DNA of 11,783 nt. Origin: Microcaldota archaeon (lineage in GTDB: Archaea; Micrarchaeota; Micrarchaeia; Anstonellales; VGKX01). Numbering within the stretch: the stretch's first letter is position 1; each line of letters opens with the position of its first letter. The notes below the pieces were generated by a model, which was given only the letters and a program-made list of their open reading frames with translations, ran no database searches and was not told the origin of the DNA. The position numbers were made by a program, and so were the translations under genes. Of this stretch, positions 1 to 5,014 are shown piece after piece. The stretch is from positions 1 through 11,783 of the forward strand of contig JAKALW010000012.1 of assembly GCA_021823945.1 (NCBI GenBank), in the 5' to 3' direction.

Positions 1-83
1 TCTACTTTCCTGCAATATAAGACGCACAGGACCATGGGGCCCAATATGCAGCCCCTTCCCGCCTCATCAACACCTGCTATCAT
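1..83 (-). CDS. rnhB: Ribonuclease HII, N-terminal fragment (runs off left edge)
   Basis: Translating the minus strand from position 83 gives 27 residues beginning MIAGVDEAGRG and continuing CILGPMV, the signature N-terminus of type 2 RNase H. Asp6 and Glu7 are the first two metal-binding active-site residues of the DEAGRG motif. The family cuts the RNA strand of RNA/DNA hybrids and removes single ribonucleotides from DNA. Only the first strand and metal site are present; the rest lies beyond the window. An in-frame ATG three codons upstream (position 92) would give MIAMIAG, but the TATA box at 107-114 is centred about 27 nt from the ATG at 83, and family members usually start two or three residues before the GVDEAGRG motif. 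I therefore prefer 83 and a leaderless mRNA. The gene lies 91 nt downstream of the nrdR stop on the same strand but appears to have its own promoter. Confidence 0.88.
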   Translation of the reverse strand, partial: MIAGVDEAGRGCILGPMVLCVLYCRKV

Positions 84-106
84 GGCAATCATTAGGGTTT
101 TCCAGA

Positions 107-114
107 TTTAAAAA
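107..114 (-). promoter_or_regulatory. TATA box for rnhB
   Basis: The minus strand reads TTTTTAAA, an archaeal TATA-like octamer. Its centre is about 27 nt upstream of the ATG at 83, the spacing expected if transcription starts at the start codon. This supports a leaderless rnhB message and the shorter of two possible starts. It is inferred from spacing only. Confidence 0.5.
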
Positions 115-174
115 GAATGGGCTTGGCCGGATTTCATGGCAGATGCGGGAATGCATGCCTTTTGCCTCGTCCCA

Positions 175-633
175 TCATTTCCTCTTTTTCTTCAAGTCCC
201 TCAATTCGGACGCGAAGCCTGAGATGTCGATAAAGTTCTGGTAAACAGACGCGAAGCGAATGTACGCCACCTTGTTTAGGCGCTTGAGCTTTTTCATCAC
301 AAGCTCGCCAATCTCCTTTGACGGCACTTCCGTGCTGTCGCTGTTCCTTAAAGTTGTCTCAATGTCGTCCACTGCCTTGTCAATCTGGTCGCGCGAGACA
401 GGGAGCTTTATGCACGAGTGCTCGATGCCTGCGAGGATTTTTTTCCTGTCGTACGGCTCGCGCCTGCCGTCCTTCTTTATCACGAGGAGCTCGACCATCT
501 CCACCCGCTCGTAAGTGGTGAAGCGTTTCTTGCATTTCAGGCAGGCGCGCCTGCGCCTGATTGTGTCGAGGCTGTCCGCGTCGCGCGAGTCTATCACGGA
601 CGTTTCCGGGTGATGGCAATAGGGGCATCGCAT
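175..633 (-). CDS. nrdR: Transcriptional repressor NrdR (zinc ribbon + ATP-cone)
   Basis: The protein has 152 residues, the usual NrdR length. Cys3-Pro-Tyr-Cys6 and Cys31-Leu-Lys-Cys34 form the zinc ribbon, followed by KKRFTTYERVE. An ATP-cone domain covers about residues 48-138 (VIKKDGRREPYDRKKILAGI near its start). In bacteria NrdR senses ATP/dATP through this cone and represses ribonucleotide reductase genes; it also occurs in some archaea. No ribonucleotide reductase gene is present here, so any target lies elsewhere. The frame is open for 44 codons further upstream, but that extension is hydrophobic and unlike the family, while the ATG at 633 begins exactly at MRCPYC. A TATA box centred about 27 nt upstream fits a leaderless transcript. 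The C-terminus is very basic (KKKRK). Confidence 0.95.
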   Translation of the reverse strand: MRCPYCHHPETSVIDSRDADSLDTIRRRRACLKCKKRFTTYERVEMVELLVIKKDGRREPYDRKKILAGIEHSCIKLPVSRDQIDKAVDDIETTLRNSDSTEVPSKEIGELVMKKLKRLNKVAYIRFASVYQNFIDISGFASELRDLKKKRK

Positions 634-655
634 GCCATAGTCTTGAAAAAAGCAG

Positions 656-663
656 TATAAAAA
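656..663 (-). promoter_or_regulatory. TATA box for nrdR
   Basis: The minus strand reads TTTTTATA with its centre about 26-27 nt before the nrdR ATG at 633. That places transcription initiation at or within a base or two of the start codon. No Shine-Dalgarno sequence precedes the ATG, consistent with a leaderless message. Confidence 0.6.
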
Positions 664-737
664 GGGATGGCAGGAAGGCAGGGTGAAAAAAGGGGAATAA
701 AAAGGGGCGGGGCAGAGCATATCAGAAAAGTGGCAAC

Positions 738-746
738 AAATATAAC
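738..746 (+). promoter_or_regulatory. TATA-like box for the GNAT-like gene
   Basis: The sequence AAATATAAC is centred about 36 nt before the ATG at 778, which predicts a start site near 769 and a leader of roughly 9 nt. There is no convincing Shine-Dalgarno sequence immediately before the ATG. The surrounding 60 nt are AT-rich, so a chance match is possible. Confidence 0.4.
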
Positions 747-777
747 TAAGAATCGAGGAAATCAATATTAGATAAAA

Positions 778-1299
778 ATGAACGAAGAGAAACTAATCAA
801 AAAATATGTAAGACGAGTTAAGGACAAATCGGGTAATACGTACAGTTTTGACATTAAAATTAGCAAAGGCTACGATTATTCAGAGAAGAAAGAAACATTG
901 GAAGTTCGCGTGTTTTATAATAGGAATCCAATTGTTCCTTTGACGTTCTATAAAAATATACAAAAAGATGAATATGAGAGTTCAGAAGAAAGCAAAGATT
1001 ATTCTGGTTGGTGTTTTGAATTACCAGAAAAAATATTACCACGAAGGAAAGGAATTGGAAGTTCTTTATGGTATCAAATAGAAAAAATTCTGCGTAAATA
1101 CAGAGTTTCAACTGTAAGAGGTGCTATAAGCGGAGTGCCAGGTATGGAGAGTATACGTAATCCAGAGAAGTATAAGATAAGACTAAAAAAAGAGAATGAA
1201 GAAAGAAAGCGTTTCTGGCAATTCGTTGGATTTACAGTAATGCCAGATTGGAAAATGTACAAAAATATAACAGAAGAAAAAGGTGAAACCTACTCGTAG
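778..1299 (+). CDS. GNAT-like acyltransferase domain protein, AT-rich
   Basis: This 173-residue protein resembles the Gcn5-related N-acetyltransferase fold by motif only. Residues 88-97 (PRRKGIGSSL) match the acyl-CoA pyrophosphate-binding motif A, R-x-x-G-x-G, and are followed by an amphipathic helix (WYQIEKILRKY). Residues 145-152 (RFWQFVGF) match the motif B pattern in which a helix ends at a Gly-Phe pair. The substrate is unknown. The N-terminal 80 residues are charged and not recognised. Composition is unlike the neighbours: two 60-nt lines inside the gene counted 20 and 19 G+C, against 34 and 36 in lines of the M20 and cdc48 genes. Codons are A/T-ending throughout. This suggests recent horizontal acquisition. 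Its last 10 nt overlap the end of the convergent M20 gene. The reading frame is convincing; the GNAT call is moderate. Confidence 0.65.
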   Translation: MNEEKLIKKYVRRVKDKSGNTYSFDIKISKGYDYSEKKETLEVRVFYNRNPIVPLTFYKNIQKDEYESSEESKDYSGWCFELPEKILPRRKGIGSSLWYQIEKILRKYRVSTVRGAISGVPGMESIRNPEKYKIRLKKENEERKRFWQFVGFTVMPDWKMYKNITEEKGETYS

Positions 1300-2387
1300 T
1301 TTTTCAAGATGCCGGAATAGATTTTCACTGACTCGTCTATCGTGCTTTTCACAACGTATTCGTCAGCCCCGTGGATGTTCCCGCCCATAGGGCCAATGCA
1401 GATTGACGGTATGCCTGCCTGGATTGTATAGCCCATGTCGAACACGGATTCTTTTGTCGAGGTCTGGAACTTGAAGCCTATTTCCTCGGACGCCTTCTTT
1501 GCCGCAAGGACTATCGGCGAGTCAAGGGGCGTCATGCCCGCGGGTATGAACGGGGTCGGCCTTGTCTGGGGCACAAGCTCTACTGTGGAGCGGATTTTTG
1601 ACTTTGCGACTGCCTCGCGTATCTCGGACTTGACAGTGTCCATTGTCTCGCCTGCGACTGTGTGGCGGTCAAGCCTGAACTCGCACAGTTCCGGGACGGA
1701 AAGGAATTCGGAGCCGGAGCGTATTGAGCCTATGTTTATGTCGCCGGTGCCCATGACGGGGTGAGGCTTGAACTTTAGGTTTTGGATTTCGCCAATGAGC
1801 CTTGCCGCGTCCACTATGGCGTTTATGCCCTCCTTTCTCGCGCCATGCGCGGACTTGCCCTTCACCTGGACATTGAGGGCGTACCTGCCGCGCACCGCGT
1901 TCGTGACTGAATAGGTGGTGCCGAAATTCGGCTCCGCGAAAATCGCCGCATTTGCGCCAAGCCTGTTGTGTGACAGGAGATGGTGCGTGCCTGCTGAATA
2001 TACTTCCTCGTCAACCACGACCGCAAGCGTGAGCTTGCCCGCAAAGTCGGAATTGACGAAAGCCTCAAGCTGGGCAGCAAGGCCGGATTTCATGTCAATG
2101 GAGCCAAGCCCGTAAATCCTGCCGTCCTTTTCCACAGGCTCGAAAGGGTGCGTAGACCAGCCCGTGCACACGTTCACAGTGTCCATGTGCGAGTTGAAAA
2201 GCACGTGCTTTTTGCCTTCGCCCCTGGTGCAGACAACGTTTGGGCGGCTGTCATAGACAAACTGCTTTTCCGGCTTGAAGCCCTTTGACTGGAGGTATTC
2301 GAATATGAAGTCGGCGATTTCAAACTCGTTTCCCGAAACCGAGTTTATCCGGACGAGCTTCTTTGTGAGTTCAACTGCTTCCGACAT
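1290..2387 (-). CDS. M20-family zinc metallopeptidase/deacylase (ArgE/DapE/LysK-like)
   Basis: The protein has 365 residues, normal for the M20A group. Metal ligands and catalytic residues are all visible: His67 and Asp69 in SHMDT, bridging Asp98 in GSIDMKSG, general base Glu127 and ligand Glu128 in VVDEE, acidic ligand Glu152 in AEPN, and His339 in GGNIHG. A lid/dimerisation domain spans about residues 165-275 with the conserved His181 in KSAHG. It should be a cytosolic di-zinc amidohydrolase that removes an acyl or peptidyl group from an amino acid. Acetylornithine deacetylase, succinyl-diaminopimelate desuccinylase and LysW-linked lysine hydrolase are all possible, and motifs alone do not separate them. 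It lies 60 nt downstream of the 506-residue gene on the same strand, so co-transcription is possible. A GGGGT stretch shortly before the ATG is a weak ribosome-binding candidate. Confidence 0.9.
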   Translation of the reverse strand: MSEAVELTKKLVRINSVSGNEFEIADFIFEYLQSKGFKPEKQFVYDSRPNVVCTRGEGKKHVLFNSHMDTVNVCTGWSTHPFEPVEKDGRIYGLGSIDMKSGLAAQLEAFVNSDFAGKLTLAVVVDEEVYSAGTHHLLSHNRLGANAAIFAEPNFGTTYSVTNAVRGRYALNVQVKGKSAHGARKEGINAIVDAARLIGEIQNLKFKPHPVMGTGDINIGSIRSGSEFLSVPELCEFRLDRHTVAGETMDTVKSEIREAVAKSKIRSTVELVPQTRPTPFIPAGMTPLDSPIVLAAKKASEEIGFKFQTSTKESVFDMGYTIQAGIPSICIGPMGGNIHGADEYVVKSTIDESVKIYSGILKNYE

Positions 2388-2433
2388 GAAAATCTACCCC
2401 GTTTTGAGAAAATCATTGAGCCAGGATAACCAG

Positions 2434-2443
2434 TAAATAATAG
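2434..2443 (-). promoter_or_regulatory. Possible TATA box for the M20 gene
   Basis: The minus strand reads CTATTATTTA in the 60-nt gap ahead of the M20 gene, which would start transcription near 2411 and leave a leader of about 24 nt. The match is weak, and read-through from the upstream gene is an equal alternative. Confidence 0.22.
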
Positions 2444-2447
2444 AGAA

Positions 2448-3968
2448 TTAAAAGTAACCCTCAATCGGCAGATTGTGGAACAGGGACCTGATGAAGCCGC
2501 CATGCGGGTCTGTGGATTCTGATTCAACCTTGCGGTAGTCCACGAAAATGTCGCTTGCCGTATTGTTGTGCCGCGTTATAGAGCTCTCCGGTATCCTCAT
2601 GCCGCGCAAATCATAGACCGCGTCAACATCCGACATGGCACGGAGTTCTGCAACTGTTGGCACAGGCTTGTTTTCCCTTACAGCCTGGGCGTAAATGCTC
2701 GCCCTGCTTGCGAATGCGGATTGATATTCCACAAGATAGGCGTTCCTGTTAAGGTAATACGTGTCAAACGCCTCAAGCTCGGGATTTGAAAGCGTGCGGA
2801 CGAAGTTCTGCATGTGCGATATCTCATAGCCATAGTCAAACCTGTTTTGGGACAGGTATTCGCGCCACTTTGCGAACACGGGAAGCGAGCCGTCTGAACC
2901 CACTATCTCAGGGTACATGTCGACAATCCTTGAGATTATTTCGCACTCGCCTATTTCATTTCCCTTTGGGTTCCAGGAATTTGATGCATATGCAAAACGC
3001 CTTCTGGACAATACCTTTATTGCCCTGTAAAGCTCGTTGTGGGGGTTTGGCTCCTTTTGCTGGCTTTGCCCGTTTGCATGATTGGACGCATCCTTAGCCA
3101 CAAATGTTTCATGCTCAAGGCCCCTCTTGCCAAACGTTGCGCCAGGCGGCATGACCAATGGCAAGGATGGGCATGCGCCCATCTTCTCATGGAAATTAAT
3201 TGCGAACACGCGCTTAATCTGGAGCTCGTCAACCTCCATGCTTTGGAGGAGGAACACATTGATTTCAAAGAGCATTGCCCCGACTCCCTTGAAGCCAGAG
3301 CCATACCTGAACTTTGGGCTTACCCAGATTGCGTCATTCTCAGTTATCCTGAGATTTTCAGGCTCCTTGTGAGCAGCCAGGTCCTTTGACGGGTTTGTGC
3401 CAAGGGGCGTGACTGCCGGTTCCAACGGGAGCGAGAATGAGCCTATTGCAATCCTCTTGCCCACGCCATTTGTGTAGATGAGCGTGTCCCTGTAGCCCAC
3501 GCGCTCAAGCTCCTTTGTCTCGGGATGTTCGTAAAATACGCCAATCCTAAGCGCTGTGGCGCCAGGAATGCCTACCGGCACTGGCTTGTATTCAAGCGTG
3601 TTGATGTACTTTGCCTCTGTCTCAATGCCCTTGAATATGAAAACTTCCTTTGTTGTGGGGATTTCGAACCTGAAGCCTGATTCTGACATGAGCATGTTCT
3701 TGAAAGTAAAGGGATTGAACGAGCCGACCTTGAAGAAGTCCTGCTGGACGCTGTTGCCGCCATTGCCATTTGGGATATCCGAGCGCTTTGGTTCAATCCT
3801 GTCAGGAGTAATCATGAGCTTGTCAGATGGCATGCCGGCAAACGTGTTCTTTGCCGCGTTCTGCCTGGCCGCAATGTTGTTTGAAGTGCTGTTAATGCCA
3901 TTATTGGTAGTGGCTGAATTGCCATTGCCATTTTGCGAGTTAGCATCAGACCTAATGTTGTGATTCAT
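2448..3968 (-). CDS. Uncharacterised 506-residue soluble protein with Asn-rich N-terminus
   Basis: I do not recognise this family. Residues 1-45 are low-complexity and Asn-rich (13 Asn by count), with a second Asn/Gly patch at 67-72; this part is probably disordered. From about residue 78 the sequence looks folded. The middle third (about 95-275) alternates hydrophobic and polar residues as in beta-rich domains, with many Gly and Pro turns. From about 310 to 450 it looks mainly helical and rich in Arg and Tyr (YRAIKVLSRRRFAYAS, for example). There is no signal peptide, membrane segment, nucleotide-binding motif or metal-binding cluster; I see only two Cys. The ATG at 3968 is supported by a strong TATA box at leaderless distance. 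GC content and codon use match the neighbours, so it looks resident rather than newly acquired. Downstream on the same strand lies the M20 gene. Confidence 0.8.
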   Translation of the reverse strand: MNHNIRSDANSQNGNGNSATTNNGINSTSNNIAARQNAAKNTFAGMPSDKLMITPDRIEPKRSDIPNGNGGNSVQQDFFKVGSFNPFTFKNMLMSESGFRFEIPTTKEVFIFKGIETEAKYINTLEYKPVPVGIPGATALRIGVFYEHPETKELERVGYRDTLIYTNGVGKRIAIGSFSLPLEPAVTPLGTNPSKDLAAHKEPENLRITENDAIWVSPKFRYGSGFKGVGAMLFEINVFLLQSMEVDELQIKRVFAINFHEKMGACPSLPLVMPPGATFGKRGLEHETFVAKDASNHANGQSQQKEPNPHNELYRAIKVLSRRRFAYASNSWNPKGNEIGECEIISRIVDMYPEIVGSDGSLPVFAKWREYLSQNRFDYGYEISHMQNFVRTLSNPELEAFDTYYLNRNAYLVEYQSAFASRASIYAQAVRENKPVPTVAELRAMSDVDAVYDLRGMRIPESSITRHNNTASDIFVDYRKVESESTDPHGGFIRSLFHNLPIEGYF

Positions 3969-3989
3969 GACAAAATACGCTCAACAAAG

Positions 3990-3999
3990 GCTTATAAAG
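3990..3999 (-). promoter_or_regulatory. TATA box for the 506-residue protein
   Basis: The minus strand reads CTTTATAAGC, a near-ideal archaeal TATA box, centred 26-27 nt upstream of the ATG at 3968. Transcription should begin at the start codon, giving a leaderless mRNA. The same 10-mer recurs at 9484-9493 ahead of the HEAT-like gene, which strengthens both calls. Confidence 0.7.
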
Positions 4000-4214
4000 G
4001 CTATGAAATTCGCAGTAATTAGTAGAATTAGGTGATGAAAAGGTAGGCAAAATACGAAAAACAAGAGAAAACTGCGAAAACACCAATAAAATTAGGGTTT
4101 TTTGCAGTTTGCGCAAATACTACATAATAAAACGCAATTTACCACAACACAACATTATCAGAGGAAGGATTAGCAGGCGAATATAGCTTTGCCAACTGAA
4201 TATCTGCTACGGTT

Positions 4215-4631
4215 TTAATCCCACTCTTTCGTGATTATGTGCGTCTTTGTGCCAGCCACGCCCTCGGTCTCGCGTATCGAGTCTATAGAGCTGTTAAGCT
4301 CGTCCATTGTCATCGCGCTTGCGAGGGCGCAAATGTCATAGTCGCCTGTGATTTCCCAGACGCGCTCTACGCCTGATAGCGAGCTAACTTTCTTGCACGC
4401 CGATTTGTTGTCAGCGTGGTTTTCCACCTGGACAAAGACCACTGCCCGAACTGCCGCCGCAGGCCCGCGCACTTCCACGGTGAAACGCGAGATTACGCCC
4501 GCCTTTCTCATGTCGATTATGCGCTTTCTCACAGCACCTTCCGACAGGCCCACAGCCCTGCCAATCTTCGAATTGGTGGTCGAGGCGTCCTTTTTGAGTA
4601 TTTCAAGTATGTTCTTGTCTATTTCGTCCAT
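4215..4631 (-). CDS. Lrp/AsnC-family transcriptional regulator (LysM-like)
   Basis: The 138-residue protein has the two-domain Lrp layout. A winged helix-turn-helix covers about residues 1-50 (DEIDKNILEILKKDA, then the recognition region LSEGAVRKRI), and a RAM ligand-binding/oligomerisation domain covers about 60-138, with the effector-loop signature TGDYD at 95-99. Family members form octameric discs or rings that sense amino acids and wrap DNA. From memory the sequence resembles Sulfolobus LysM, the lysine-responsive Lrp paralogue, in both the N-terminal EILKK segment and the TGDYDI and VxGT segments. The ligand is not proven. The start is supported by AGGTG on the minus strand (plus positions 4637-4641), 5 nt before the ATG. 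A predicted leader of about 110 nt contains a tandem-repeat operator array, so autoregulation is likely. Confidence 0.93.
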   Translation of the reverse strand: MDEIDKNILEILKKDASTTNSKIGRAVGLSEGAVRKRIIDMRKAGVISRFTVEVRGPAAAVRAVVFVQVENHADNKSACKKVSSLSGVERVWEITGDYDICALASAMTMDELNSSIDSIRETEGVAGTKTHIITKEWD

Positions 4632-4671
4632 ATGACCACCTGCGGATGCAAGACATGCAGGATTATTGCCT

Positions 4672-4751
4672 TCATTGCCATCAATGCCATACCTTCAATG
4701 CCTGCATTGCCATCAATGCCATACCTTCAATGCCTGCATTGCCATCAATGC
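4672..4751. promoter_or_regulatory. Alternating half-site array, probable Lrp autoregulatory operator
   Basis: The tandem repeat resolves into alternating inverted half-sites. CAATGC occurs at 4682, 4696, 4714, 4728 and 4746; GCATTG occurs at 4704 and 4736, with a one-base variant at 4672. Neighbouring half-sites form palindromes GCATTG-N4-CAATGC and CAATGC-N2-GCATTG. Same-orientation sites are spaced 14 and 18 bp in turn. The array ends 41 nt before the lrp start codon and lies just downstream of its TATA box, where a bound octamer would block RNA polymerase, as known for Lrp-family autorepression. Assignment to this Lrp is inference from position and form. Confidence 0.55.
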
Positions 4752-4755
4752 CATA
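4673..4755. repeat. 32-bp perfect tandem repeat, 2.6 copies
   Basis: Two full identical 32-bp units (4673-4704 and 4705-4736) and a 19-bp partial third unit (4737-4755) lie head to tail. Each begins CATTGCCATCAATGCCATAC. There are no differences among the copies, which points to recent expansion or strong selection. The 32-bp period is close to three DNA turns. No spacers separate the copies, so this is not a CRISPR array. Confidence 0.95.
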
Positions 4756-4762
4756 AATCAAT

Positions 4763-4775
4763 ACAATATATATAG
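4763..4775 (-). promoter_or_regulatory. Candidate TATA box for lrp
   Basis: The minus strand reads CTATATATATTGT. A box centred near 4769 predicts a start near 4742, so the message would carry a leader of about 110 nt spanning most of the repeat array. The stretch is nearly symmetrical and could also be read toward cdc48. Confidence 0.45.
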
Positions 4776-5003
4776 GATATCAGGGGAATATTGCGAAACC
4801 GCGCATAACTATTGACAATTCAGGAATTATTAATGATTATCATGTGCATTTCGAAACAGGGATACGAAAATATCAAGCCTGCAAATGGCGCTGGATACAC
4901 GGGTTTATAACCTCTTTGAAAACTCCGGGGGTTTAAAATCCTTCCAATCCAAATGAAATTGCCCTAAAATAAGGGTGCGTATTAAACTTATTTTTCAATT
5001 CTT
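4776..5003 (+). promoter_or_regulatory. Upstream region of cdc48 with candidate TATA boxes
   Basis: This stretch of the lrp-cdc48 gap holds no gene. Two TATA-like sequences face cdc48: GGGTTTATAACC around 4901-4912 (predicted start near 4934) and GGTTTAAAATCC around 4930-4941 (predicted start near 4962). Either gives a leader of 50-80 nt, consistent with the Shine-Dalgarno sequence before the gene. A short palindrome, ATGATTATCAT, lies at 4833-4843. I cannot choose between the two boxes. Confidence 0.35.
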
Positions 5004-5008
5004 AGGTG
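5004..5008 (+). promoter_or_regulatory. Shine-Dalgarno sequence that fixes the cdc48 start
   Basis: AGGTG here is 6 nt before the ATG at 5015. The same 10-mer, AGGTGGTCAT, precedes the lrp ATG. Aligning the two leaders favours ATG 5015 over ATG 5012 or GTG 5006; the GTG lies inside the ribosome-binding sequence itself. Confidence 0.6.
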
Positions 5009-5014
5009 GTCATG

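Noticed and set aside
634..765. 44-residue N-terminal extension of NrdR
   Set aside because: The extension crosses the TATA box and is hydrophobic; family members begin at MRCPYC, which is the ATG at 633.
3556..3963. 135-codon plus-strand frame opposite the 506-residue gene
   Set aside because: It lies wholly antisense to a longer gene with a strong promoter and correct codon bias, and has no promoter or family signal of its own.
4032..4038. Box C (GTGATGA) of a C/D guide RNA
   Set aside because: No CTGA box D or internal C'/D' boxes occur within the next 70 nt.
4108..4117. TTTGCGCAAA palindrome between lrp and the 506-residue gene
   Set aside because: A 10-bp palindrome alone in AT-rich DNA, not at a promoter position, is too weak to call.
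4673..4755. CRISPR array
   Set aside because: The copies are directly adjacent with no unique spacers and there are no cas genes in the window.
4416..4775. 119-codon plus-strand frame through the repeat array
   Set aside because: Its C-terminal part is only a translation of the 32-bp repeat, its N-terminal part is antisense to lrp, and no promoter or ribosome-binding site is seen.
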